A stretch of 64,000 nucleotides of DNA from a bacterium ADurb.Bin243 (lineage in GTDB: Bacteria > Muiribacteriota > UBA9980). Positions 1-7,697 of the stretch are shown one piece after another; within the stretch, counting starts at the first letter, position 1; each line of letters starts with the position of its first letter. The position numbers were made by a program, and so were the translations under genes. The stretch lies in NCBI GenBank assembly GCA_002069765.1, contig MWBZ01000010.1, positions 1 through 64,000 of the forward strand, in the 5' to 3' direction. Below the pieces are notes generated by a model. It did no database searches. It saw nothing but the letters and a program-made list of their open reading frames with translations, and was not told the origin of the DNA.

Positions 1-258
1 CGCGCATATTCTTTGTTTTCAAACGACGATCTGGCTTCGGCGAAGTCCGTGAATTATGAAAAATATGCCAACGTAATATACGTTTTCGGGGATTCGATAT
101 TAAGCGGCGTCAGGGAAGAAAAAACCGCGCATGTTAAAGAAACCGCTTTAAATAATATCGCTACTATCATTTCGGGAATCGAGCTCTATAAACCTGAATT
201 GAATTATAAAATCGCCGGTTTCGAATCTGGATTGAATACTATAAAACTTATGAAATAA
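1..258 (+). CDS. C-terminal part of an unrecognised protein (5' end outside window)
   Basis: The reading frame is open from the first base and ends with TAA at 256-258, leaving 85 visible codons. A TTG at position 13 could be read as a start, but no ribosome binding site precedes it, so the gene most likely begins upstream of the window. The visible part is a mixed alpha/beta sequence with no cysteine cluster, membrane segment or family motif that I can name. A strong hairpin terminator follows 30 bases downstream, so it is the last gene of its transcript. I do not assign a function. Confidence 0.6.
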   Translation, partial: RAYSLFSNDDLASAKSVNYEKYANVIYVFGDSILSGVREEKTAHVKETALNNIATIISGIELYKPELNYKIAGFESGLNTIKLMK

Positions 259-288
259 GAGCCTTATAAAGTTTATATATCGAGTAAA

Positions 289-328
289 ATAAAAAAGCCG
301 CCGGATTAATTTCCGGCGGTCTTTCTTT
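289..328. terminator. Bidirectional intrinsic terminator
   Basis: A nine-base GC-rich stem (297-305 with 312-320) has a short loop. On the plus strand it is followed by a pyrimidine run, and on the minus strand by a run of six T. It lies between two convergent genes (the partial gene ending at 258 and thpR ending at 372) and can serve both. Confidence 0.85.
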
Positions 329-371
329 ATGTATTGATTAAATTTTTTTACTTAGCAGCGCGGCCTGAACG

Positions 372-920
372 TCAGATTATTTTATAAACCGGCCCGGCGG
401 GGGTTAGAAGGCTTTCTATAAGGCTCAGCTTGATTTCGCGCTGCGGGCCTTTCTTAAATGTTTCAGCCCGGCGCTTATTTATAAGCTCGCAAAAAACATT
501 TGCGTTGACGCTTTTCATGCGCATGATGGTTATATGAGGATTAAAGGGCTTGTCTTCGGGCGGAAAGCCCGCTTTAACCATCGCGCGTTCACAGGCCGAA
601 TTTAATCCGGCAAGCGTATTTTTTTTATCTTCGGCTTTAATAAATAAAATTCTTGGATTTTTCAAACTGAAAGTATCAGGGCCGCTGAAATATAGTTCGC
701 ATTCATGCGCGCGGTCTATCTCCGGCATTAAAGCTTCTTTAATAGACGCTATTTTATTTTCTTCGACATCGCCGAGAAATTTATGCGTAATGTGCAGATT
801 ATTTTCGTCAACCCATTTTCCGCCGACCGCGTTTTTAAAATCGGTTTTGATATTTTTATAAAAATCGGCGAGAAGTTTTGAATCGACAAAGCTAGCGATA
901 AATAGCCTTTTTAGAGCCAT
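372..920 (-). CDS. thpR: RNA 2',3'-cyclic phosphodiesterase (ThpR/LigT, 2H family)
   Basis: This 182-residue protein has the two HxTx motifs of the 2H phosphoesterase superfamily: HITH at residues 43-46 and HITI at about 129-132. These two His/Thr pairs form the active site that opens 2',3'-cyclic phosphates, and in bacteria the family is known for 2'-5' RNA ligase-like activity on tRNA halves. The length is normal for the family and the protein is cytosolic. Its ATG overlaps the TAA of the upstream secreted-protein gene by one base, so the two are probably translationally coupled. The functional link between them is not obvious. The physiological substrate is not known from sequence. Confidence 0.9.
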   Translation of the reverse strand: MALKRLFIASFVDSKLLADFYKNIKTDFKNAVGGKWVDENNLHITHKFLGDVEENKIASIKEALMPEIDRAHECELYFSGPDTFSLKNPRILFIKAEDKKNTLAGLNSACERAMVKAGFPPEDKPFNPHITIMRMKSVNANVFCELINKRRAETFKKGPQREIKLSLIESLLTPAGPVYKII

Positions 921-1480
921 TAAATATTCTCCGTAAATTTTTCCGCGGCGCCGTTTAAACTTTCGAATTTTTTCTTATCTTCGAGTTCTTTTACGGATAT
1001 GATGTTAGCGCTGAAATTTTTACCGTAATTAGAATCCCATATAAAGCCCCATGCCCTGTAATTGTCGTAGGGGTAAGCCGCGAAAAAGGCTATCTGTATG
1101 GTGCTTACGTTAGCCGGCAACTTTATTACCGTTTCGAGGCCGCCGGAAGCGGAGCGCTTTAATTCCACGTCCTGGCAGGTTTGCCAGAAATCAAAGGAAT
1201 ATCTCATATAAACGACGGAGTTATTTTTAAATAAAACATCTTTTCTTTTAACGTCGTAAACGATTCTGGCGTTCCGGCCGGCCACAAGGCTGCCTTCGGC
1301 CGTGAAGTGGCTGTATTTTTGGTTTTCGCCGCTATAGGTAAAGTAAAGGGCCGGCATTCCGTTTCTAATTTTGCTTAAAGTTTCAGCGGCGGCGCTGGAA
1401 GTATAAACCATCATGGCGTTAAATAAAACTGCCGCCATTAGGATCGCATTTAAAACATTGTAATTGATATAATTGAACAT
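920..1480 (-). CDS. Secreted protein of unknown function, probable beta-sandwich
   Basis: The 186-residue product starts with a hydrophobic segment at about residues 8-32 ending near an Ala-rich cleavage site (SSAAAE), so it is likely exported. The rest is rich in aromatic residues and alternates like a beta-sandwich. The stretch around residues 130-155 (AAYPYDNYRAWGF) resembles carbohydrate-binding-module folds, but I cannot place it in a named family. A purine-rich GAGAG ribosome binding site precedes the ATG. It overlaps thpR by one base downstream, suggesting one transcript. The carbohydrate-binding idea is inference only. Confidence 0.6.
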   Translation of the reverse strand: MFNYINYNVLNAILMAAVLFNAMMVYTSSAAAETLSKIRNGMPALYFTYSGENQKYSHFTAEGSLVAGRNARIVYDVKRKDVLFKNNSVVYMRYSFDFWQTCQDVELKRSASGGLETVIKLPANVSTIQIAFFAAYPYDNYRAWGFIWDSNYGKNFSANIISVKELEDKKKFESLNGAAEKFTENI

Positions 1481-1797
1481 TTAATTTCACTCTCTTTCTT
1501 TGCGGTTGATTCGATCAATCGCTTTTAACCGATAAAAATTTTCAGCGTATTACTTCAGGTGTATATAGTGGATTTTATTCTGCATTCTCGATAATTTGCG
1601 CTTCTGCATTTTATTAGGCAATTAACATGCCATAATTGCAAAACACCTGTAAATAAAACGCTTATACTATGTTTATCGTCAAAAACGCAATACTGAAGAG
1701 TATGAATTAAAACACATTTTGTTGATTAAAATTCAGTCATCGTGATTCGATCATACGTTTTTATGCTGATTTTATGAGCGAAATAAAATGTTAAAGG
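1481..1797. other. Gene-free interval, 317 bp
   Basis: AT-rich spacer upstream of the secreted-protein gene and downstream of the HPt gene, so it should hold the promoter for the former on the minus strand. I see small imperfect inverted repeats (for example around 1507-1522, GATTCGATCAATC) but no convincing promoter, RNA or coding signal. Confidence 0.4.
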
Positions 1798-2151
1798 CTA
1801 ATGAGAGGCGGTTTTCCATGAAGAGATTTCTGCTTTAAAGCCCTCAATTTCGGTGAACAGTTCATCGAGAACAGCATTTGCGCCAACAATTGAATTGGCT
1901 TTTCCGATAGTTTCAAGCTTAAAAAACAGCGCGCTTAATTTTTCGGCGCTTACATTGATGGAAGAGCCTTTTAAACGGTGAGCGGTTTTACGCAGCGTCG
2001 CATAATCTCCGGATTCGATTGACGAGCGGATGATTCCCATGAACATATTAAGGTCTTCGAAGAATATATTAATTATTTCGTTAGCCAGGTCTTTTTTATT
2101 TAAGACATGTTTCATAAATTTTTCGGCGTCGAATGTTTTTAATTCTTCCAT
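1798..2151 (-). CDS. HPt-domain phosphotransfer protein
   Basis: The 117 residues make up a single histidine phosphotransfer domain. The signature AHRLKGSS puts the phospho-accepting His at about residue 58, inside a four-helix bundle. HPt proteins relay phosphate between the receiver domain of a hybrid kinase and another response regulator. No kinase or receiver lies beside it, so its partner must be encoded elsewhere. A GGAG site precedes the ATG, and glcD ends only 16 bases upstream, so it is the last gene of the run from 5348. The presence of a relay protein in a metabolic operon is unusual. Confidence 0.85.
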   Translation of the reverse strand: MEELKTFDAEKFMKHVLNKKDLANEIINIFFEDLNMFMGIIRSSIESGDYATLRKTAHRLKGSSINVSAEKLSALFFKLETIGKANSIVGANAVLDELFTEIEGFKAEISSWKTASH

Positions 2152-2167
2152 AATTAAGCTCCGTTGT

Positions 2168-3568
2168 TTAAATTTTAAATATTTTACCTGGATTTAAGAT
2201 TAAATTAGGATCAAGAGCTTGTTTGATAGATTTCATCATGTTCAATTCATGCTCCGGGCAGAATTGACTCATAAGTTCTACGCGTTTATATCCGATTCCG
2301 TGTTCGCCGGACAGTTTTCCGCCCATTGAATATACTGTTGCGTATAGTTCTTTTTGAAGCGAGTTTAATTTTTCACGCCAGTCGCCTTCGGCGAGCGCGC
2401 CTTTTAAAATATGGGCGTGGACGTTGCCGTCCGCGGCATGTCCGGCGCAGTGGACGACGAGGCCGTATTTTGCGGCGAGTTCTGATATATATTTAACCGC
2501 TGCGGGTATCATCGCCGGAGGGACGACCAGGTCTTCGGCCGAAAAAACGGGGCTTTCGGCCCTATCCGCTTCCGCGAAGGCGTTGCGGGCTTTCCATATT
2601 CTGGCGGGATCGGCCACAAGCGTTTCGAGCGATCCTCTTTTAGAGCAGAGTTCGTCGATTTTAACCGAGTCTTCTTCGAGCGCTTCCATGCCCGGGCCCT
2701 CGATTTTGACTATGATATAGTGCCCGTTTTCGCTGTGCGGCAGTTTTTCTTTTAAGAATTTTTCGCAGTTTTTAACCACCGTGTTATCCATAAATTCGAC
2801 GCATGTGGGGTTTACTCCGAGTTTTATTATTTCAGGGACGGTTCCGATGGCTTTTTGGAAATCGTCGAATACTATCAGAAGGTCTATGGAATTGGGCGGA
2901 AGCGGCATTAATTTAAGGCATACTTTCGTTATAACGGCGAGCGTGCCTTCGGAGCCTATTATGAGGTTTAAAAGGCTGTATCCGGTGGAATCTTTCATGC
3001 ATTTGCCGCCGATATTTAATATTTCACCCGTTGCGGTCACTATTTCAAGGCCGTATATCTGCCTGCGCGTGGTGCCGTATTTTACGGCTTTATTTCCGCC
3101 GGCGTTAGTGGCGGCGTTTCCGCCGATAAACGAACTTTCCCCGCTGCACGGGTCTCCGGCGTAGAGCATGCCGTGTTCGCGCGCGGCGCGCTGTATTTCA
3201 GCGGTGCGAACTCCGGCTTCCGCCGTCATGAACATATTGCTGGAATCTATTTCGATTATTTTATCCATTTTTTCGAGCGACAGGACGATGCCGCCGAAGC
3301 AGGCTACCGACGCCGAAGTGAGTCCGGTTCCGGCGCCCCGCGGTATTACCGGAATGTTTTCGCGGTTGGCAAGTTTTAATATTTCAGAAATTTCGCCGGC
3401 GTTTTTAGCTAAAACAACCGCTTCTGGATATTTCATGCAGGCTGGTTCCAGAAGCTCGTCGTGAGAGTACGCTTCCATTCTTTCGGTTTCGGTGATAACT
3501 GATTTTTCGCCCGCTATGGCTTTTAGTTGACTGATAATAGATTCGTTTAACGCGTTATATTTTTTCAT
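2168..3568 (-). CDS. glcD: FAD-linked oxidase, GlcD/D-lactate dehydrogenase type
   Basis: This 466-residue protein follows the VAO/PCMH flavoprotein plan: an N-terminal FAD-binding half with the loop PRGAGTGLTSAS at about residues 80-91 and a glycine-rich GGNAATNAGG stretch near 150-160, then a FAD-oxidase C-terminal half with CAGHAADGNVHAH and GEHGIGYKR. These features match glycolate oxidase subunit GlcD and respiratory D-lactate dehydrogenases, which oxidise a 2-hydroxyacid and pass electrons onward. Substrate cannot be settled from sequence. The adjacent FMN-binding membrane protein (61 bases upstream) might take part in electron transfer, but that is inference. No GlcE or GlcF gene is present. 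Confidence 0.88.
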   Translation of the reverse strand: MKKYNALNESIISQLKAIAGEKSVITETERMEAYSHDELLEPACMKYPEAVVLAKNAGEISEILKLANRENIPVIPRGAGTGLTSASVACFGGIVLSLEKMDKIIEIDSSNMFMTAEAGVRTAEIQRAAREHGMLYAGDPCSGESSFIGGNAATNAGGNKAVKYGTTRRQIYGLEIVTATGEILNIGGKCMKDSTGYSLLNLIIGSEGTLAVITKVCLKLMPLPPNSIDLLIVFDDFQKAIGTVPEIIKLGVNPTCVEFMDNTVVKNCEKFLKEKLPHSENGHYIIVKIEGPGMEALEEDSVKIDELCSKRGSLETLVADPARIWKARNAFAEADRAESPVFSAEDLVVPPAMIPAAVKYISELAAKYGLVVHCAGHAADGNVHAHILKGALAEGDWREKLNSLQKELYATVYSMGGKLSGEHGIGYKRVELMSQFCPEHELNMMKSIKQALDPNLILNPGKIFKI

Positions 3569-3629
3569 ATCTTAATAATTAGCTATTCCTTAAATTTCTT
3601 TTAAATTGTATATTTTTATTTTTGGTTTT

Positions 3630-4013
3630 TTATTTTAAAGCGTTTTCGACCGCTTTTAATATGGCTTTCGAAGTGGCTGTGGCGCCTGTTATGCATTCTA
3701 CGTTCAAGGATTGAGCGGCTATGACTTTTTCCGTAACTTTTTCGGCTTTTTTAGCCAGGTCGTTAGTCGCGTTTTTAACGATTTCGATGCTTTCTATTTT
3801 CTTGTTTTTGACGCGCACCCTTACCTTGCAATAAATGTCGGAAAGGCTGAATTCGCCTTCTTTTGTGGCGTCCGCGAGTTTTTGGATATCTACGGCGCCT
3901 ATGGGCATATTTCTAACGTATTCATAAGCCTGGAGCCGCGGCTTAACTTCTAAAATATATACTGCGATTATAACGAGAAGCCCTGTAATGAAAACCGCGA
4001 TTTTTTTCTTCAT
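3630..4013 (-). CDS. Membrane-anchored FMN-binding domain protein
   Basis: The protein has 127 residues, with one hydrophobic segment at about residues 5-22 followed by an FMN-binding domain of the type found in RnfG/NqrC. The C-terminal motif ITGATATSKA (about 108-117) is the flavinylation-like SGAT signature, in which a Thr would carry FMN through a phosphoester bond. The topology suggests an N-terminal anchor with the flavin domain outside the cytoplasm. It sits between the GH13 gene (18 bases upstream) and glcD, in one probable operon. It is shorter than RnfG and no rnf or nqr genes are nearby, so it is probably a stand-alone flavin electron carrier. An ApbE-type transferase would be needed elsewhere in the genome. 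Confidence 0.8.
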   Translation of the reverse strand: MKKKIAVFITGLLVIIAVYILEVKPRLQAYEYVRNMPIGAVDIQKLADATKEGEFSLSDIYCKVRVRVKNKKIESIEIVKNATNDLAKKAEKVTEKVIAAQSLNVECITGATATSKAILKAVENALK

Positions 4014-4031
4014 AGCATATACCGTCCGGCT

Positions 4032-5348
4032 TTAATTTTTTGCGTAAAGCAATATCAGCTGTCCGGGCCTGAGATTATATTCGAAATTTCTATTAACGGA
4101 TTCGAGCGTATAAAGCGGAGAAATGTCGATAACTTCGCCGGCGGAGCCGATGGCGGCGTTTATATCGCTGAACTGCACGAACTGATGGCTATGAACGTCT
4201 TTATTTACAATGCAAAGTATGCGTTCGGAGGAGTCGAAAGATATTTTTCTGAAGCAGAAAACGTTCATCCAGTTGGGTTGATCTACCACCTGAAGCTCGC
4301 ATTCCTCGTTTAAAATTTTGTAACGGTTTTTGATATCGTTGATTTTCTTGAAGAAACCGCTTATGTCTATGCCGGTGTTTTCCCAGTCGGACGGCATGGT
4401 GGTGACTACGTTCATTTCTTTTTTGAAGCCGAATTCGAGGCCGCAGGGGACCATGAGGCCGCTGGCGAAGAACGAAACGAACTGGCAGCGCTGGTAAATC
4501 GCGTCCACATTGCCTTTTAATTCGTTGAAGAGCCTCGGCGTATCGTGCGATTCGGCGAAACCGATAGAAGGCACGCCGCGGACTTTTTCGAAAGAGTCTT
4601 TATATTGTTTGATGAGCCATGGTTCGTTGAAGTTCCAGTATTTCGAGCTGTTGAACGTGTAGTCGAAGCCGGATTCCGCGAGGACGATAGCGTCTTCTAT
4701 AGTGCAGCCGAGGCTTTCGGCGATAAATAAAGTTTCGGGATATTTGCTTTTGGCGTGGCGCGTTAAAAACTTCCATAATTTAGAAGGCACCTGGTATGCG
4801 GCGTCGCATCTGAACCCGTCGAAACCGAGGTCCAGGTGGTACATTACAAGTTTGCGCCAGAATTCGTAGAGGTTATCGATATCTTTAGAAGCGGCGTTAT
4901 CGATTTCGGCGAGATCGCCCCACAGGACCATTTTACCGTCGTGCATGGCGCCGGGGTTTTTTATCTTTCCTTCGGCGTTTTTCAGATACCAGTCGGGGTG
5001 TTCTTTAGTAAGTGGCGAATCGATGGCCGTGTGGTTTATTACCAGGTCCATTATGACTTTCAGGTTGAGTTTATGCGCCTCGTCTATAAAGCGTTTAAGC
5101 TGCTCCACCGGCTTTAATTTTGAAGAGCCGTCGATAAAAAGATCATTAAAACGGTAGTAATCCGAAGGGCTGTAAAGGGAACCCGAAAATCCGGCATAGT
5201 GAAAAGGGTTGATATAAACGGAGTTGAAGTTCATCGCCGCGATGCGTGGCAGGTGTTTGGCCCACTCGGTCATATTGCCGGCGAGGCGAGGGAAAAGATT
5301 ATATAATCTAAGTTTTTCGCTGCCGAGTTTTTCGTTTTTAATATACAT
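4032..5348 (-). CDS. GH13 alpha-amylase family enzyme
   Basis: This 438-residue (beta/alpha)8 protein carries the GH13 conserved regions: DLVINH (about 101-106), GFRCDAA with the nucleophile Asp at about 182, IAESLG with the acid/base Glu at 211, and ESHDT with the third Asp at 269. It lacks a signal peptide, so it should act in the cytoplasm on alpha-glucans or maltooligosaccharides. A small C-terminal beta domain completes the fold. The overall form resembles short alpha-amylases and the catalytic part of GlgE-like enzymes, but the specificity is unresolved. A good GGAGG site precedes the ATG. It is the first gene of the run to the HPt protein, and the repeat cluster lies directly upstream. 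Confidence 0.85.
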   Translation of the reverse strand: MYIKNEKLGSEKLRLYNLFPRLAGNMTEWAKHLPRIAAMNFNSVYINPFHYAGFSGSLYSPSDYYRFNDLFIDGSSKLKPVEQLKRFIDEAHKLNLKVIMDLVINHTAIDSPLTKEHPDWYLKNAEGKIKNPGAMHDGKMVLWGDLAEIDNAASKDIDNLYEFWRKLVMYHLDLGFDGFRCDAAYQVPSKLWKFLTRHAKSKYPETLFIAESLGCTIEDAIVLAESGFDYTFNSSKYWNFNEPWLIKQYKDSFEKVRGVPSIGFAESHDTPRLFNELKGNVDAIYQRCQFVSFFASGLMVPCGLEFGFKKEMNVVTTMPSDWENTGIDISGFFKKINDIKNRYKILNEECELQVVDQPNWMNVFCFRKISFDSSERILCIVNKDVHSHQFVQFSDINAAIGSAGEVIDISPLYTLESVNRNFEYNLRPGQLILLYAKN

Positions 5349-5445
5349 TGCGCCTCCGAAATTTTATAAAATTAATCAGTATATTATACTTTGAATTATC
5401 TTTAATTTCAATTAAAATTTACGAGTTAAATTATTGTTTTATTTT

Positions 5446-5621
5446 CATTATTAAAACTTAAAACAGGTTCTTTCGGGAAATTTATCAGTGAATAGTGCAG
5501 AGTGGATAGTGAATAGTTAAGGCTGGGGCTCGCCCAGCGAGCTTTATATAAATTAAAACGCTTCATGTATCAGCTCTTAAAATTTTATATGACCATTATT
5601 AAAACTTAAAACAGGTTCTTT
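5446..5621. repeat. 28-bp direct repeat, two copies 148 bp apart
   Basis: The stretch starting CATTATTAAAACTTAAAA occurs at 5446-5473 and again, identically over 28 bases, at 5594-5621. The second copy runs into the left end of the first A element. The 120 bases between them contain a small GC hairpin (about 5522-5538) and the words AGTGGATAGTGAATAG, which recur inverted near 62233-62250. Confidence 0.7.
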
Positions 5622-5625
5622 TGCA

Positions 5626-5852
5626 TTTTAGCTAGTAGTTTGGGCAGGGCGCCAGATAATTTTTTTAGGGGACGCGTTCTAAAATCCCTCCGGGATTTTA
5701 GCCGCTTGAGCTCAGCGCCGCAGCACGCCGTTGCCGTCCATGGCGCGTGCTGCATTAGGGCATCCGTGCCCCGATCTCGCCCATCCCTGGGCTCCGGCGA
5801 TTCCGCTACACCCCTTCAAAAATTATTCTGGCCCCTGCTAAAAGCTTAAAAA
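5626..5852 (+). repeat. A element copy 1 (MITE-like repeat with terminal inverted repeats)
   Basis: About 227 bp beginning TTTTAGCTAGTAG and ending CCCCTGCTAAAAGCTTAAAA. The ends are imperfect inverted repeats built around GCAGGG..GCCAGA on the left and TCTGGCCCCTGC on the right. Inside are a palindrome TAAAATCCC-tcc-GGGATTTTA and a GC-rich middle. Three other copies are at 5926-6098, 61800-61965 and 62020-62192. No transposase is encoded, so it looks like a non-autonomous miniature element. Its outward repeats and compact size support this. Confidence 0.75.
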
Positions 5853-5925
5853 CAATTTAAACAATGGATTTTAACCTGAAAGTTTTTTTATAAAAATTTA
5901 TCGTTTTTTAAACAAGAACTTTTGT

Positions 5926-6098
5926 ATTTTAGCTGGTAGTTTTGGGCAGGGTGCCAGACAAGTTTTTTCGGAGACTCGTTCAAAAATCCCTCCGGGATTT
6001 TTGCCGCTCGTGCTCGGCCCTTCTCGCCCCTCCCTGGGCTCCAGGGCCTCCGCAACGCTCCTCAAAAATTTTGTCTGGCCCCTGCTACAAGCTTAAAA
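5926..6098 (+). repeat. A element copy 2
   Basis: A 173-bp copy in the same orientation as copy 1. Left end GCAGGGTGCCAGACAA and right end TTGTCTGGCCCCTGC are near-perfect inverted repeats. It lacks the middle segment of copy 1 that carries CCGTCCATGGCGCG, so it represents a shorter subtype. The inner palindrome (AAAATCCC-tcc-GGGATTTT) is kept. Confidence 0.75.
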
Positions 6099-6154
6099 GC
6101 AAATTAAATAAAAGTTGATTAACCGAAAAGTAAATATAAAACCCTTAAGTTAAC

Positions 6155-6446
6155 TAACCAGCAAGCCATTATTGCAGCGCAGACGCGAGCGTAAGCGCGC
6201 GTCTGCAAAAAACAGAAACAAAAAACAGAAAAACAAAGCGAAAAGAAATTTTGGCAGTTAAGGAAAATAAAGGATAATCAAAAAAGAATTTGTAGCGATT
6301 TAAGAAAAAAGCATAGCAGAATTAAAGATCCGGCAGAAAAGCCGGCACTTCACATTAATAAAGCGTCAGGCTGATTTGGGGTTGGAAGGGATTTTAAGGG
6401 AAGGAAGGGGCCTTTGGTCCCTTGCCTTCCCTTATCAAAAAACAAA
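6155..6446 (+). repeat. B element copy 1 (about 300 bp, hairpin at each end)
   Basis: Starts AACCAGCAAGCCATTATTGC, then a hairpin (6179-6187 with 6198-6206), then about 120 bp of purine-rich low-complexity sequence. A conserved core GCCGGCACTTCACATTAATA follows, then a second hairpin whose nine-base outer stem is 6396-6404 with 6425-6433, and it ends ATCAAAAAACAAA. The other full copies are at 29375-29671 and, inverted, at 61393-61714. The second hairpin lies 28 bases beyond the xylH stop and may limit read-through, but it has no clean U tract. Confidence 0.75.
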
Positions 6447-6460
6447 GTATTTAAAACGGC

Positions 6461-7645
6461 TTATTTTCTGCGGTTGTAAATATCGAGCCAGACCGCGAAC
6501 AGCAGGATCATGCCCTTTATTATATACTGGTAAGTGATATTCATATTCATAAGGCTCATTCCGTTATCGAGGCTTGCCATTATAAGCGCGCCGATTATCG
6601 CGCCGACGATGGTACCTTCGCCGCCGAGCAGGCTTGTTCCGCCTATAACGGCGGCGGCGATCGCGTCGAGTTCCATATTAGTGCCGGCCGATGTTGTGGC
6701 GGCGTTGAGGCGTGCGGTGAGGACGACTCCGGCCACGGCGGTGAGGACGCCGTAGATCAGGTATAGCATCAGGATATTTTTCTCGATATTTATTCCGGAG
6801 AGCCTGGCGGCGTCGGCGTTTCCGCCTATCGCATAAAGCCTGCGGCCGAATACGGTGTCGGTGGAGACGAAGCTGAAAACAACCGTTATGGCGATAAGCA
6901 GCAGGACGCTGTAGGCTATGCCCTGGTAGAAGATCATTACTGAAAAGAAAGCCGCCATGGCCAGAGCTATAAGCGTCATTCTGAGGATCTGGGCGTTGAG
7001 TGGAAGGACTTCGAAACCGAATTTAATTCTGGCTCTGCGGCCGTTCCAGTCGAATATTAGAAAAAGCGTTATGCATATCAGGGCCACCGCGAGGCTTGAA
7101 TCGTTAAAACCGGCTCCGGCGGAAAAGTAAGGCGGCAGGTATTTCTGGCCGATTGCCTTGAACGAGTCCTGCATGGGTCCGATGGTCATTCCGTCGGTGA
7201 CGCCGAGCACTGCGCCGCGCAGGGCGAGCATGCTTGAAAGCGTAACTATGAAAGCCGGGACCTTCTGATATGCGATCCAGAAACCGTGCCAGAGGCCTAT
7301 TACCAATCCGACGCCGAGCGCGGCGAGGATAACGCTGAAAGTGCCGAACTGGTATTTGACCTGTAAAACGGCGGCCACGGCGCCGCAAAATCCGGCGAGC
7401 GCGCCGACCGAAAGGTCAATATTGCCGGTGACTATGATAAGCGTCATTCCGGCGGCCAGTATTGCGACCGGAACGGTCTGCAGGAATAGATTTGAAAGGT
7501 TCCGGGGCGTGATAAATATGTGGTTCGTGGCGAAAGTGAATATTATCCATATGGCCGCCAGGGCTATTATCATGGTGTACTGCCGGAAATTGTTTTTGAA
7601 CGAATTTACGGCGGTTTGATATAGGGACGTTTCGTTATCCTGCAT
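6461..7645 (-). CDS. xylH: Xylose-type sugar ABC transporter permease
   Basis: A 394-residue integral membrane protein of the BPD_transp_2 (ribose/xylose permease) family, with about ten hydrophobic segments. The family-typical GNIDLSVGA stretch lies after the second segment at about residues 73-81, and the EAA-like region with [10 protein letters not shown] at about 339-348. Length and the long central insertion around residues 150-215 match XylH better than the shorter RbsC. It would form the membrane channel of a high-affinity pentose importer with the adjacent xylG and xylF products. An AAAGGG site precedes the ATG and xylG ends 52 bases upstream. Substrate specificity is inferred mostly from XylF. 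Confidence 0.88.
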   Translation of the reverse strand: MQDNETSLYQTAVNSFKNNFRQYTMIIALAAIWIIFTFATNHIFITPRNLSNLFLQTVPVAILAAGMTLIIVTGNIDLSVGALAGFCGAVAAVLQVKYQFGTFSVILAALGVGLVIGLWHGFWIAYQKVPAFIVTLSSMLALRGAVLGVTDGMTIGPMQDSFKAIGQKYLPPYFSAGAGFNDSSLAVALICITLFLIFDWNGRRARIKFGFEVLPLNAQILRMTLIALAMAAFFSVMIFYQGIAYSVLLLIAITVVFSFVSTDTVFGRRLYAIGGNADAARLSGINIEKNILMLYLIYGVLTAVAGVVLTARLNAATTSAGTNMELDAIAAAVIGGTSLLGGEGTIVGAIIGALIMASLDNGMSLMNMNITYQYIIKGMILLFAVWLDIYNRRK

Positions 7646-7697
7646 AAATTACCCTTTCGTTTTATTATTTTAAGCGGCTTATAATTATAAGCCTTCG

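Noticed and set aside
5640-5849. 69-codon frame within the first A element, and a similar one at 61675-61881
   Set aside because: Both lie inside non-coding repeats and are not conserved as protein between copies.
6396-6433. B element hairpin as an intrinsic terminator of xylH
   Set aside because: Good stem, but no T run follows on the minus strand; I list it only as part of the repeat.
6155-6446. CRISPR-like array in the repeat clusters
   Set aside because: Copies are long, few and not separated by regular spacers, and no cas genes are present.
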